This document shows, piece after piece, positions 28,613 to 44,057 of a stretch of DNA of 55,325 bases; the stretch's first letter is position 1, and the number at the start of each line of letters is the position of its first letter. The translations under genes were made by a program, and so were the position numbers. Source of the DNA: Planctomycetaceae bacterium UBA2671 (GTDB lineage Bacteria > Planctomycetota > Planctomycetia > Planctomycetales > Planctomycetaceae). The stretch covers positions 1 through 55,325 of the forward strand of contig DEML01000077.1 in NCBI GenBank assembly GCA_002359185.1. Direction: 5' to 3'. Below the pieces are notes generated by a model that was given only the letters and a program-made list of their open reading frames with translations, had not been told where the DNA came from and searched no databases.

Positions 28613-28691
28613 GTAGGACAGGCATCCTGCCTGGCCATTGCAATGTGGGACGCAATTCATATTTAGTCAAACAGGCAGGACACCTGTCCTC
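28613..28691. repeat. GACAGGC-family inverted repeat, copy 3
   Basis: GTAGGACAGGCATCCTGCCT begins at 28613. The inverted arm AACAGGCAGGACACCTGTCC ends near 28691. It appears to have been inserted between the long repeat and the helicase-tail fragment, because the other repeat copy lacks it. Confidence 0.7.
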
Positions 28692-28731
28692 GGTTGCATG
28701 GTGGAAATTTCTTTTATACAGATCTACAAAT

Positions 28732-28763
28732 TTAGAATAGCACCAGCTCTTTTTCAGTGACAG
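28732..28763 (-). pseudogene. Diverged fragment of the Lhr helicase 3' end
   Basis: Bases 28734-28763 match 30151-30180, the last codons of the helicase, at 25 of 30 positions. Read on the minus strand the fragment encodes VTEKELVLF and a stop, against VTEEEPALF and a stop in the intact gene. The differences keep the frame and the stop codon. No upstream helicase sequence is present. It suggests duplication of the helicase-leader junction. Confidence 0.65.
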
Positions 28764-28983
28764 GTTGAGGATTTTAGTGGATTAATTATTTATTACCATT
28801 GACATTCCAATCAACAGCTAGTAATACATAAACGCATAGCCATGCATGCCAGGTGCTAAACAATGTATTATGAAAAGGAGACATAAGATACATCAGGAGA
28901 GATAAACAACTGCCATTACACAAAAATGTAAGAAAACAAATTCTGTACGCAACTTTAAAACTCATGAAGAAAGAGTTACTCAC

Positions 28984-29760
28984 ATGATTTCATTTATCTA
29001 CAGCAGTGGCAAGTTTGCTATTATTAGTTCTGTCATTTTGTCTGTGCTTTCACCCGTAATCGCATTAGCACAAGCATCAGTACTGTCAAAAAGAATCGAT
29101 TCATGGGATCAAAGTGCTGGAACAACTGCAAATGCGATGTTTGTAAATTATTCCACTTGGGATATGCCAAGCTACAATGATGGGCCGAATACAGATTACC
29201 AATCTCTATTAGCCAGTGAAAACTCCTCAGTTGTGCAAAGCTACAACGGTGCAACATCGAATTCTGCGACTATAGCAACGGCCGAGAATATTGTTGCAAC
29301 GGGGAATACGACTTTAGAACCACAAATTACAGTTGCCGCTTTTGGTAGTGCTGCAACTGTTGATAATGTAAATACTTGGGCTGGCGCGACGTGGGAATCT
29401 GGTGCTATAGCGAAAGGTGAATTTGAAGCTCAGGGAAGTGGAAATTTGGTATGCACGATAGATATTATAATTGTTAATGACCCTGATGTATTAGTGGATT
29501 TTCAAATAATTTCACCTCTAACAAATTTGTATGTTGTAGAGTCTTCAAATGGCTATGAGGTAAGCGGTACTTTGAGTGGAAATTATATTTATGAAACATG
29601 GTCTAGTGGTGACATAAATATGATTATTGTTGATGAGTTGGCAGTTGGCAATGGAGCGAAAATTCACTTAGAAGCAGACGCAAATATTGAGGGATCAATA
29701 TCCGGAACATCTTCACATGATGGAAGTATAAGCATAGGAATTGCTTATTATATTGAGTAA
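28984..29760 (+). CDS. AT-rich gene for a secreted protein of unknown function
   Basis: The 258-residue protein has a signal peptide (about 1-29, ending VIALA, mature end QASVLS). The mature part is rich in Ser, Thr, Asn, Ala and Gly and poor in Lys, Arg and Cys, typical of extracellular beta-structured proteins. I recognise no domain; there is no anchor or sorting motif at the C-terminus. The base composition is visibly more AT-rich than its neighbours. It lies in the opposite orientation to the flanking genes and is bracketed by the 313-bp direct repeats. AAAGAG precedes the ATG. It may be an acquired gene or a fast-evolving surface protein. Confidence 0.7.
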   Translation: MISFIYSSGKFAIISSVILSVLSPVIALAQASVLSKRIDSWDQSAGTTANAMFVNYSTWDMPSYNDGPNTDYQSLLASENSSVVQSYNGATSNSATIATAENIVATGNTTLEPQITVAAFGSAATVDNVNTWAGATWESGAIAKGEFEAQGSGNLVCTIDIIIVNDPDVLVDFQIISPLTNLYVVESSNGYEVSGTLSGNYIYETWSSGDINMIIVDELAVGNGAKIHLEADANIEGSISGTSSHDGSISIGIAYYIE

Positions 29761-29802
29761 ATTATTGTAATATAATTATCGAGGCGGATCTTTCTTAAGG
29801 CC

Positions 29803-30116
29803 TAAAACATCGTTAGAACATGATGTTTCAGGAAGGAGACCCGGTTCAGGTATACCATCCAGTCCCCATTGAAATCACTGGCAGAAGCCAATCCCTCAAT
29901 GGGGTAGAAACAACAACCGATAATAAATAATCGCTATCGCGTCTGTTGCTTAAATTAACTGTGCTCGAAATCGTGAATTGAAATTACATTCGCTGACAAA
30001 AGGAATTCTCATCAGCAGATACTTATTACAATGCCTGCTTCTGCCAGAATTGTCAACCTCGGGTTTCGAGACTTTTAAAATTTTTAGAGGTTGACTTCCA
30101 ACTGCTCTTACCAGTT
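29803..30116. repeat. Long direct repeat, copy 2
   Basis: This copy of 28254-28566 lies between the secreted-protein gene and the stop codon of the Lhr-type helicase, where it abuts sequence 33 bases from the helicase end. Both stem elements and the TTGACA box are retained. Transcription from that box would run antisense into 28984-29760. Confidence 0.95.
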
Positions 30117-30148
30117 TACGAAAGGGGATGAATGGATAAGCGACCGGT

Positions 30149-34705
<4,557 letters not shown>

Positions 34706-35274
34706 TTTGCTCGTTCCTTCGAAGTACTATTCGTTTCATAGTGCCAAACAGCGGGGGAAACGTCAATCTGTACAGGAAGGAGAGGCCAGTGTTTAGTGGC
34801 CAGAGGCTAGAGTAGGTTAGAGATTAGTGGTGAGAGGTTAGAGTGGTTGATAAGAGTATCGAAGCCATCTGGCCACTCGCCTCTCGACACTGGCCACTCC
34901 ATTAACATGAGGAAAATCTCTTCATGTCCGTCTTAGTCAACAGTTCAGTAGTGGAGAGTTTGTCTGGTATCGGTCAGTGAAAGTTTGACGGTTTTGCGGG
35001 TTGGGACTGCAGTTTCTGCCCTGACGTCTGCTCGGGAGGAATCTGATCAATTCTGTGAACTCTGATCATTTTCACAAGAAAATGCTTCAAAGGGGGTCGA
35101 AACTGAGGATACAATCCATTTTAATATGACTTGATAATCTCATTATCCATTCGCAGAGATTTTCGCGTCCACTAACGAATGACACCGAGCGGTCCGGCTG
35201 GCTTTGACTTGTTGAGAGGCCATTCCGAATTCCACGACCGCATGCAACGGGCCTGTCCCGGGAGATGCATCACT
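34706..35274. other. Intergenic region with degenerate repeats
   Basis: Around 34780-34910 the words GGCCAGTG, TTAGTGGCCAGAGGC, GAGGTTAGAG and their inverses (TCTGGCCACTCGCCTCTCG, ACACTGGCCACTCC) recur imperfectly and could fold into a large hairpin. The remainder, between the divergent helicase and VWA genes, should hold two promoters, but none is clear. No gene is seen. Confidence 0.5.
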
Positions 35275-37794
<2,520 letters not shown>

Positions 37795-37829
37795 CCACTC
37801 TGCACCATTGCAAATATAGCAATGACAAC

Positions 37830-39248
37830 TTGGTATTCAACGAGCGAACTGAGAACTCTGTTTCTCAGTTCGTTTTTTCATGGAATCAACTCTGCGGCAC
37901 AGTTCGACTCCTCTGCCAACCTCTGCTTCAAATTCCTGTCACGGTCACATTGTTACAGGAAGAAATCAATCCTCTGCAAAATCTGGAGGCCTCTCCCAAT
38001 CGCGAACTCTGGAAGCAGTACTTCTCAACGAAACAGGAGGGAACTCAAGTTCGCCGAATGATTCAAAAGTTGCAGCGTGACAAACATTTCGATCACATCA
38101 TCGTCGCTCTTGAAGAAGCATTAAGAGCAGGCCAGTCAGAACCCTGGATGTACGAAGTTCTCGCTTTGTCGATGCAAATCGAAGGGCATCCCGAGCAGGA
38201 AGTCGAACGGATTCTCCTCTCCATGACCGACTTCAACGTCCGCGATGTCCCCAATCTTCTCGGCTCGGCCGCTTATCTGGTTCGTCTGGGAGCCCACAAG
38301 CAGGCTCTCAAAATGTATCAACAGGTCTCGCGGCTCCAACCAACACGTCCCGAACCTTACTTGCTTGGCTTAAAACTGGCCGACAAAACCGAGGATATCG
38401 AGAGCCTGAACTGGGCTGCTTCTGGAATTCTGACCTACTTCTGGTATGACGGCTTTCAGAAACAGCACGATCTGGCAATCAAGCAACTCTCCGACTGGAA
38501 ACTTCGACTGGAAAAAGAAGGCCGGACTGCAGAGGCGATTCGAATTACAGAAACCCTTCATCAGGCTCTCATCCGCGATTTGCAATTAAAACTGACCTGG
38601 TCGGGCGATGCCGATCTCGATTTGATCGTCCAGGAACCACTCGGCACCGAATGCTCGTTCGCACAACCTCACACATTATCCGGCGGGTCACTGCTGCATG
38701 AAGGAGCAGGGCCGAATCAGTCGGAGTGTTATGAAGACTATGTCTGCGCATTCGCTGCTCCGGGGGATTATATTGTTACCGTCCGACATAATTCTGGCCG
38801 TATTGTTGGCAATCGGGCACGTTTAACTGTTACTCGCTACGCTGGAACCGGGCACGAAGAAACTGAAGTGGTGAATGTTGTTTTCGATAAAGCCGAGAAG
38901 AAATTCCGCATCTCGCTGCATCAGGGACGACGCACTGAGCAGGCCCCCGTCTTCGAACCAATCAAGCAGACCATCAAGCAAAAGAAACAGGAAACCGCTT
39001 TCACACTGCACGATTTGCGAAACCAATATCGCAAGCCTCAGTCATACATCCTGCCGCAATTGCAACAGAACAACAATTTCGGAGCCGTCGGCTTCTCCCC
39101 AGTTGTCGCACCCGTCAACTCGGGTGTCCAACTCAATGCCACCGCAGTCATCTCCCCCGACCGCCGCTACGTCCGCCTCGGCATACAACCCGTGTTTACA
39201 GATATCACCGATGTCTTCACCTTCAGTTTTGCAGGTGGGGGGCAGTAG
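37830..39248 (+). CDS. TPR-like/beta-domain protein, start uncertain, possibly 5'-truncated
   Basis: The frame spans 472 codons from a TTG. Real coding character begins near NRELWKQYFSTKQEG (about codon 57). Helical repeats follow (about 75-235, TPR-like, with PWMYEVLALSMQIEGHPEQE). Then comes a beta-rich domain LKLTWSGDADLDLIVQEPLG with CSF, CYEDYVC and APGDYIVTVRH motifs (about 250-345), known to me from large secreted planctomycete proteins. No signal peptide is present, and the first codons overlap the terminator of the preceding gene. The ATG at 38058 is a possible internal start. It may be a truncated or frameshifted gene. Confidence 0.6.
   Translation: MVFNERTENSVSQFVFSWNQLCGTVRLLCQPLLQIPVTVTLLQEEINPLQNLEASPNRELWKQYFSTKQEGTQVRRMIQKLQRDKHFDHIIVALEEALRAGQSEPWMYEVLALSMQIEGHPEQEVERILLSMTDFNVRDVPNLLGSAAYLVRLGAHKQALKMYQQVSRLQPTRPEPYLLGLKLADKTEDIESLNWAASGILTYFWYDGFQKQHDLAIKQLSDWKLRLEKEGRTAEAIRITETLHQALIRDLQLKLTWSGDADLDLIVQEPLGTECSFAQPHTLSGGSLLHEGAGPNQSECYEDYVCAFAAPGDYIVTVRHNSGRIVGNRARLTVTRYAGTGHEETEVVNVVFDKAEKKFRISLHQGRRTEQAPVFEPIKQTIKQKKQETAFTLHDLRNQYRKPQSYILPQLQQNNNFGAVGFSPVVAPVNSGVQLNATAVISPDRRYVRLGIQPVFTDITDVFTFSFAGGGQ
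37845..37878 (+). terminator. Rho-independent terminator of the VWA gene
   Basis: CGAACTGAGAA and TTCTCAGTTCG form an 11-bp stem with a short loop, followed by TTTTTT. It lies 50 bases after the VWA stop and inside the first codons of the next open frame. Confidence 0.9.
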
Positions 39249-39266
39249 GGCGGATTGCCGTTCGCC

Positions 39267-39295
39267 GTGTGCCACTGCTGGCTTGCCCAGCAGTG
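39267..39295. repeat. GTGTGCCACTGCTGG hairpin
   Basis: CACTGCTGG and CCCAGCAGTG form a stem of about nine bases. The leading word recurs at 4030-4044 and inverted near 19984-20006. It follows the TPR gene but has no long T-tract. Confidence 0.5.
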
Positions 39296-39384
39296 TTTCC
39301 TTCGACAATAGATTTCAAAATCAGGCGACGTGCAGGAAACTGTATTCTTATTCGCTTCAGGTCAAGGCAAGGCCAAGGGATCCG

Positions 39385-39729
39385 TCACTTGCGAAAAACA
39401 AAGTACACCGCTCCCGCCAGACAGCATGCCGCCCAAAGATAATCCCACTTGAGCGGCTGCTTCATGTAATAGAGTGCAAACGGAATGAACACTGCCAGGG
39501 TGATTACCTCCTGGATAATTTTGAGTTGCCCCAGCGAAAGTTGTGTGTAGCCGATCCGATTGGCAGGGACTTGAATCAGATATTCAAAAAACGCAATCCC
39601 CCAACTCACAAACACTGCAACGAGCCAGGGCTTATGGTTCAATTCCTTTAAGTGAGCATACCAGGCAAATGTCATGAAAATGTTCGAGAGCAGAAGCAGC
39701 AGGACAGTCTTTGTCAGCACAACGAGCAT
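39385..39729 (-). CDS. DUF486 family small membrane protein (DMT-like)
   Basis: The 114-residue protein has four hydrophobic helices. It shows the DUF486 signature: LLLSNIFMTFAWYAHLKELN, WGIAFFEYLIQVPANRIGY and LSLGQLKIIQEVITLAVF. The family is related to four-helix drug/metabolite transporters of the EamA/DMT type, but substrates are unknown. I chose the ATG at 39729, giving the usual family N-terminus; the longer frame upstream is not homologous. It is convergent with the TPR gene and has no operon partner in its direction. Confidence 0.9.
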   Translation of the reverse strand: MLVVLTKTVLLLLLSNIFMTFAWYAHLKELNHKPWLVAVFVSWGIAFFEYLIQVPANRIGYTQLSLGQLKIIQEVITLAVFIPFALYYMKQPLKWDYLWAACCLAGAVYFVFRK

Positions 39730-39916
39730 GATATCTTCCTGAATCCCATACGATTTCGAGCAGCAGCCATGACGCACAGTAAATCGAATGATCTTTATTC
39801 TTCTCAATCGATTTCGTCAAGACGCACAGATCGGTCGGGCAAGCCCCCCCATGTGGTTTAAGGAGTGTTGCTTCCGCTCAATCGATCCAAGTCAGTCCGA
39901 ATCGAGGGCCTTCGCA

Positions 39917-41041
39917 TCAGTCAAACAATCCACGCTGCTTGCCCTGTTGTCGCTTGGATTTGGCGTTGGACTGCATCAGACGGCAATTTTGTTCGATCTC
40001 ATATTGCTTCGCCTTTTCAATGAGTCCCTCGAGTGTCTTCTCATGAAGAATCGGAATACGACCTGCCTTCATATGCGTTCGTGCCTTATCGATCCAGCGT
40101 TGTACAGTCGAAACTCTGTGCTTGGCGCGCATATGCTCAGAACGAATTGGCATAACTCGCAGCAGGCCATCAAGGATCATCGGAGTCCCGGTGAGGAGAA
40201 GTTTCATCTCTTCCATGCCATCGACATCCCACCCGTTGGAAAGTGCACTGTGGTCGGTGATCACTTCGGACCAGATTGGGCCGGAGTGGCCTTCCCATTT
40301 ATAGTCGAGAGGAATGTAGGGTGTTTTTTTTGCGATATTCGTTTCCCCGCCAGAAACTGGGTCTCGCCATCTTGAAGGAAAGTCTGTAAGCCTCCACGGT
40401 TGTTTTGAATTCCAACGGTCAGCGTACTTTAGTGGAGAACTCTTCTCTGGTGGCGACCAGTCAACGTTGACACATTCGTCGAGGTACTTTGAAACAAACC
40501 AGCCTCGATCTCGCATCATTCCATAGCCTGAGAATTTGTCTAAGATCTCAGTGAAGCACTCGACTTGGATTAAGTATTCGCCACAGTCGAGAAATACGTC
40601 TTTCTGGCATGAAGTGATATGCTTTGTCCGCTCCAAGGAGAAAAATGCACGCGTGCTGCTGGGCACGGCAGGGAATCTTTCAGTTGCATCAAAGACCCAT
40701 ACCATGTCATCGTAGAATTCTTCTCGGCAGGCAATCTCGTCTGGGCTGATTGGGGAGTGCTGCAATTCGATCACAGTGCCGACAGAATTCTGAATGTCAG
40801 CACGATGCGCCGCAATCGATACTTCTACATACTCGTCTTGAACAATGTTCTGCCATGATAAATGCCATGGGCCAACATGCTCTGACCACGTATCGCAATC
40901 TTCGTTTGATTCGTGCGCCCAATGGTGTACTTTGATTTGCCCACACTTGGCAATCACAGCCCCACCGCATGTATGGCATACGCCCCTGCCGCCCTTAAAT
41001 GGGCGTTGCTTTACGCCATTGACGTTTGCAAATTGAAGCAA
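39917..41041 (-). CDS. CoiA-like competence family nuclease
   Basis: The 374-residue protein begins with a zinc-knuckle-like CHTCGGAVIAKCGQ and KVHHWAHES. The core follows: HRADIQNSVGTVIELQHSPI, then SPDEIACREEFYDDMVWVFD. These carry the D...ExQ residues of the CoiA restriction-endonuclease-like (PD-(D/E)XK) fold. In Gram-positive bacteria CoiA promotes recombination during competence; in other phyla its role is unclear. The start is TTG, but AGGAAG six bases upstream supports it. The C-terminal 200 residues are unlike standard CoiA. It lies 88 bases after a SUFU-domain gene in the same direction, probably an operon. Confidence 0.8.
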   Translation of the reverse strand: MLQFANVNGVKQRPFKGGRGVCHTCGGAVIAKCGQIKVHHWAHESNEDCDTWSEHVGPWHLSWQNIVQDEYVEVSIAAHRADIQNSVGTVIELQHSPISPDEIACREEFYDDMVWVFDATERFPAVPSSTRAFFSLERTKHITSCQKDVFLDCGEYLIQVECFTEILDKFSGYGMMRDRGWFVSKYLDECVNVDWSPPEKSSPLKYADRWNSKQPWRLTDFPSRWRDPVSGGETNIAKKTPYIPLDYKWEGHSGPIWSEVITDHSALSNGWDVDGMEEMKLLLTGTPMILDGLLRVMPIRSEHMRAKHRVSTVQRWIDKARTHMKAGRIPILHEKTLEGLIEKAKQYEIEQNCRLMQSNAKSKRQQGKQRGLFD

Positions 41042-41129
41042 TGAAACTTCCTTTCAGGCTATAGAAGTTATCTAATTTCGCGTCATAAAGTGCCCTGTAG
41101 AATTCTTGATTAAATCACGTTCCGATTAA

Positions 41130-41849
41130 TCACCAAAGCCAGCCACGTTTTTTGCGGATGGATGATTTTCGCTGTGGATTCAATAATTCATTAACTTTGT
41201 GCTCATCAAAGCCTTCGTAAAGAGCTTCTGTTCCTTTTTTGAGTTTGAGTTCCATTTCATCATTATGCAAAGGAACCAATGTGTGGAAGTGGATGGTTTT
41301 TTTATCATCGATTTTCAACTCATGAAAGGCTTCATCGAACAGTAATGGCGGGAAAAGAATAACTCCACTCAAGTTGGTGTTACTGGCATACGGTTCTGCG
41401 GGGTCTCCGTTGGGAACCGTGTGCATCATCCATAGCCACGTCTGATATTCGTGAGGTAGCCGAGCCATCATTTTCAGTAGCCGGATCGGCCAGTAATATT
41501 TCTCATCTTTCATCGACTTCATATCCAACTTCCAGTCCGGGGGAAGGCAGATCATCACCTCGGAGTAAGCCAGTTCCGCATACTCTTCAGGTGGATTCAT
41601 TGGGCGATCACTCATGCCGGTTGTAATCAAAGTGTAATAATTCCGTTCCGGGGTCGGCTCGATCTGATGCACATCGATGTGTACCAAGTCGGAAATCATT
41701 TCATGAAACACGTTCGATATGGGGCCAATGTGGGTTTCTATGTGTTGAGTGATCAACTCGATATTGGATTCATCACCATGAGCGAACTCAAAATCTCGAT
41801 CACGAGGTTGGTGCCGATAGATGGGAGCACCTGATTCCGAACTTTCCAT
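41130..41849 (-). CDS. Suppressor-of-fused (SUFU) domain protein
   Basis: The 239-residue soluble protein matches the SUFU superfamily: HIGPISNVFHEMISDLVHID, YYTLITTGMSDRPMN, ELAYSEVMICLPPDWKL, then WPIRLLKMMARLPHEYQTWL and a VILFPPLL segment. In animals SUFU regulates Hedgehog signalling. In bacteria the fold is frequent among immunity proteins of polymorphic toxin systems. AGGAAA precedes the ATG. It ends in a basic tail (KSSIRKKRGWLW). No classical toxin is adjacent; the gene downstream encodes a CoiA-like nuclease, so a toxin-immunity relationship is conceivable but unproven. Confidence 0.88.
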   Translation of the reverse strand: MESSESGAPIYRHQPRDRDFEFAHGDESNIELITQHIETHIGPISNVFHEMISDLVHIDVHQIEPTPERNYYTLITTGMSDRPMNPPEEYAELAYSEVMICLPPDWKLDMKSMKDEKYYWPIRLLKMMARLPHEYQTWLWMMHTVPNGDPAEPYASNTNLSGVILFPPLLFDEAFHELKIDDKKTIHFHTLVPLHNDEMELKLKKGTEALYEGFDEHKVNELLNPQRKSSIRKKRGWLW

Positions 41850-41981
41850 CGCAGTTTCCTAAATAGCAATCGTGAGAACAGGGGAGACTATACAGAAAAC
41901 CATATCTGGCAGGATTTGAATATTCAAGGAATTAATGATTTCAGACTTTGTTTACAACTCTTCAATAGTGCGGCTGTCAAT

Positions 41982-42015
41982 AAAAAAAAGAGCCGCACTT
42001 GAGGAGTGCGGCTCT
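41982..42015 (-). terminator. Rho-independent terminator of the YTV-type gene
   Basis: Read on the minus strand, AGAGCCGCACTCCTCAAGTG continues to a stem of about nine bases and ends in a run of eight T. It lies about 180 bases beyond the stop of 42193-43656. Confidence 0.9.
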
Positions 42016-42192
42016 CTAAGGAGACGAGAGAGACATCGTAGGAGCTGTCAATCGGGAGCGAGATTCACGCTCGCTCTTGATTGCGACTTTTGGATTCAAG
42101 GTTGACTTGAAGGTCCAGGAGTCAGTTGGTTCGTCCTTTCGTCTGGGGAGGAACAGTGTGTCCTCCCCGGAGCGAGGTAATCGTTTGAGCCT

Positions 42193-43656
42193 TTACAGGC
42201 ACTCTTTGCAGTTTTCGGTGCAGTTCTCAGTTCCGCAGCCGCATTCGTCCTGGCAGCAACCGTTGTCGCAGCAGATCGGAACGCGGACGCAGATTTCCCG
42301 AGGCACGCATCGAGTTTTCTTCACCATGATGGTCCGTGGCACGCACTTCGTTTTCGTCACATACTGGACGTCGCGAACTTTGTGGCAAGTGGTGTAAGGG
42401 ACGCAGCGAGTGCGGCATTCCTTGACCATGTGGCAGGTTGTGTAAGGAATACGTCGTTTGACAGTTTCACACTTCCAGGTGCAGGTGGTGTACGGCACGC
42501 GTTTGGTGATACAGCGTTCGACGAAGTGGCATGTCGTGTAAGGAACACGGCAGTGCTTGGTTTCTTTAACCATTTTGCAGGTCGTGTAAGGCACACGTCG
42601 AGTGTGACATTCTTTGACCATCGTGCAGGTTGTGTAAGGAACGCGTTTCTTAACTGTGCAAGGGATTTGCTCGCAGACAGTGTAAGGAACTCGTCGTGTT
42701 TTGACGCAGGTTTCGTATCGAACGCTGCAGACTTTTTTCTTCACAGTTTTCGGGCACCAGACCTGACGGCAGACAGTGTATCCACCGCTGCATTTGGTCA
42801 TGCTTGTGCAGTCCGGGCAGTTATTGCAATCGCCACAGCCTTCGGCACATTCATCGCCGCAACCTTCGCTGCAGCCGTCAACACATCCTTCTGTGCAGCC
42901 GTTGAATCCACCGAAGTGGTTCATGTGGCAGCGTGAACGACGTCCACGAGGCATATCGCAGCAGGAAGTTTCACAGCAGGGAACGCGTTCCCGAATGGTT
43001 TTCCATTCGCCGCAGCAAACATCAACCCAGTGTGTTTCGCGAACAGGTTTGCAGACGGTGTAACAAACATCGCGGTAGCAGGTTCGTGTTTTGGTTTTGT
43101 ACTGAGTGCAGCACACAGTTTTGTAACAGGTTTTGTAAACCGGACGGCATGTCGTGTAACAGACGTTGCGGTAGCAGGTCCGTGTGACAGGTCGGCTCAC
43201 AGTGTAGCAATGATCGCGATAGCAAGTTTTGTAGACTGGCTTACGAACAGTTGTTGTCACCTTGCGGTAACAGGTGTTGTAAACAGGTTTACGGACTTCT
43301 TCACAGACGGTGCGGTAGCAGGTTTTGTACACAGGCTTGCAAACTGTGTATTTTTCCTGACGGTAGCAGGTCTTGAAGACGGTTTTGGTGCAGCGAACCG
43401 GTACGGTTTCGCAGCAGGTGTCGTAAACAGTGACCGGGCAGCAATACTCTTGATTTTCCCAGATCGTCTTTTTGACGGTCTGATATTGGGGGCAGCAACG
43501 CTTTTTGGCGTAACCGAAATGACCCCAGGCTCCACAGGTTTCGACAGGGCAGCATTCATAGCTGTCTGCGCCGCAATAAGCGGCTTGTGACGTGCCGCTC
43601 ATTGCGCACATGACCAGTGCGAATGCAGCGACTGATATCCAGGCTGCTGACTTCAT
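42193..43656 (-). CDS. Cysteine-rich YTV-type cell-wall protein
   Basis: The 487-residue protein has a signal peptide (about 1-25, ending SQA) and an extreme density of cysteines. Residues 85-212 carry about eight repeats of the type KPVYKTCYRxxC. A hinge at about 235-285 is rich in Cys, Gly, Glu and Asp (GCTEGCVDGCSEGCGDECAE). Residues 318-435 carry about nine repeats of the type RVPYTTCxMVKE. The YTV domain was described in planctomycetes and is linked to their protein-rich cell wall. Disulphide cross-linking into a wall lattice is the likely role. AGGAAAGAGGG precedes the ATG. It is monocistronic with a strong terminator. Confidence 0.9.
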   Translation of the reverse strand: MKSAAWISVAAFALVMCAMSGTSQAAYCGADSYECCPVETCGAWGHFGYAKKRCCPQYQTVKKTIWENQEYCCPVTVYDTCCETVPVRCTKTVFKTCYRQEKYTVCKPVYKTCYRTVCEEVRKPVYNTCYRKVTTTVRKPVYKTCYRDHCYTVSRPVTRTCYRNVCYTTCRPVYKTCYKTVCCTQYKTKTRTCYRDVCYTVCKPVRETHWVDVCCGEWKTIRERVPCCETSCCDMPRGRRSRCHMNHFGGFNGCTEGCVDGCSEGCGDECAEGCGDCNNCPDCTSMTKCSGGYTVCRQVWCPKTVKKKVCSVRYETCVKTRRVPYTVCEQIPCTVKKRVPYTTCTMVKECHTRRVPYTTCKMVKETKHCRVPYTTCHFVERCITKRVPYTTCTWKCETVKRRIPYTTCHMVKECRTRCVPYTTCHKVRDVQYVTKTKCVPRTIMVKKTRCVPREICVRVPICCDNGCCQDECGCGTENCTENCKECL

Positions 43657-44057
43657 AGCTCGTGTCCCTCTTTCCTCGGCCTCACTGGTGAATTCAATGA
43701 AGCAATTCCTAATTGAAACCAGAGACCACACGCTGACATCGGTGCAATCTCAACTGACTCACGGCGCGTTGAATAGACTTACGCCACTCTTTTCATCGTC
43801 TCCTAATCAACGCAATCTTCTCGTTTTGTGCATCTATTTCAGGATTCGTACACACTCCATGCTCTGCTGTTTGTGCAATTCTCGTAACCGGAATATCCGA
43901 TACGGACTCATCATTTAATGAGAATCCACTAGTCCTTTAATTTGACTGTTCACTGAGATAAGGTATGAGAATCAGCGAGAGCGTCCCCCGTGCTTGGGAG
44001 AACGTATCTTCCTAGCGGGAAATCATTTGCGTAATCACAACAAGAGGTGCATCAACG
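43657..44057. other. Divergent intergenic region upstream of the YTV gene
   Basis: The 401 bases separate the YTV gene (minus) from the sugar isomerase gene (plus). A long 5' leader for the highly expressed wall protein is plausible. I see no gene; the word GAGAGCGTCCCCCGTGCTTG at 43978 looks like another dispersed fragment but has no second copy here. Confidence 0.4.

Noticed and set aside
38875..39651. 258-codon plus-strand frame spanning the TPR gene end and the DUF486 gene
   Set aside because: It crosses two real genes in other frames and has Ser/Arg/Cys-rich random composition.
42382..43590. Plus-strand frames of 184 and 186 codons inside the YTV-type gene
   Set aside because: They mirror the repetitive sequence of the opposite strand (Ala/Val/Asn-rich) and have no ribosome-binding site.
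42193..43656. CRISPR-like array from regular 30-40 base repeats
   Set aside because: The periodicity is that of codon repeats within an intact reading frame, with no constant repeat and variable spacers.
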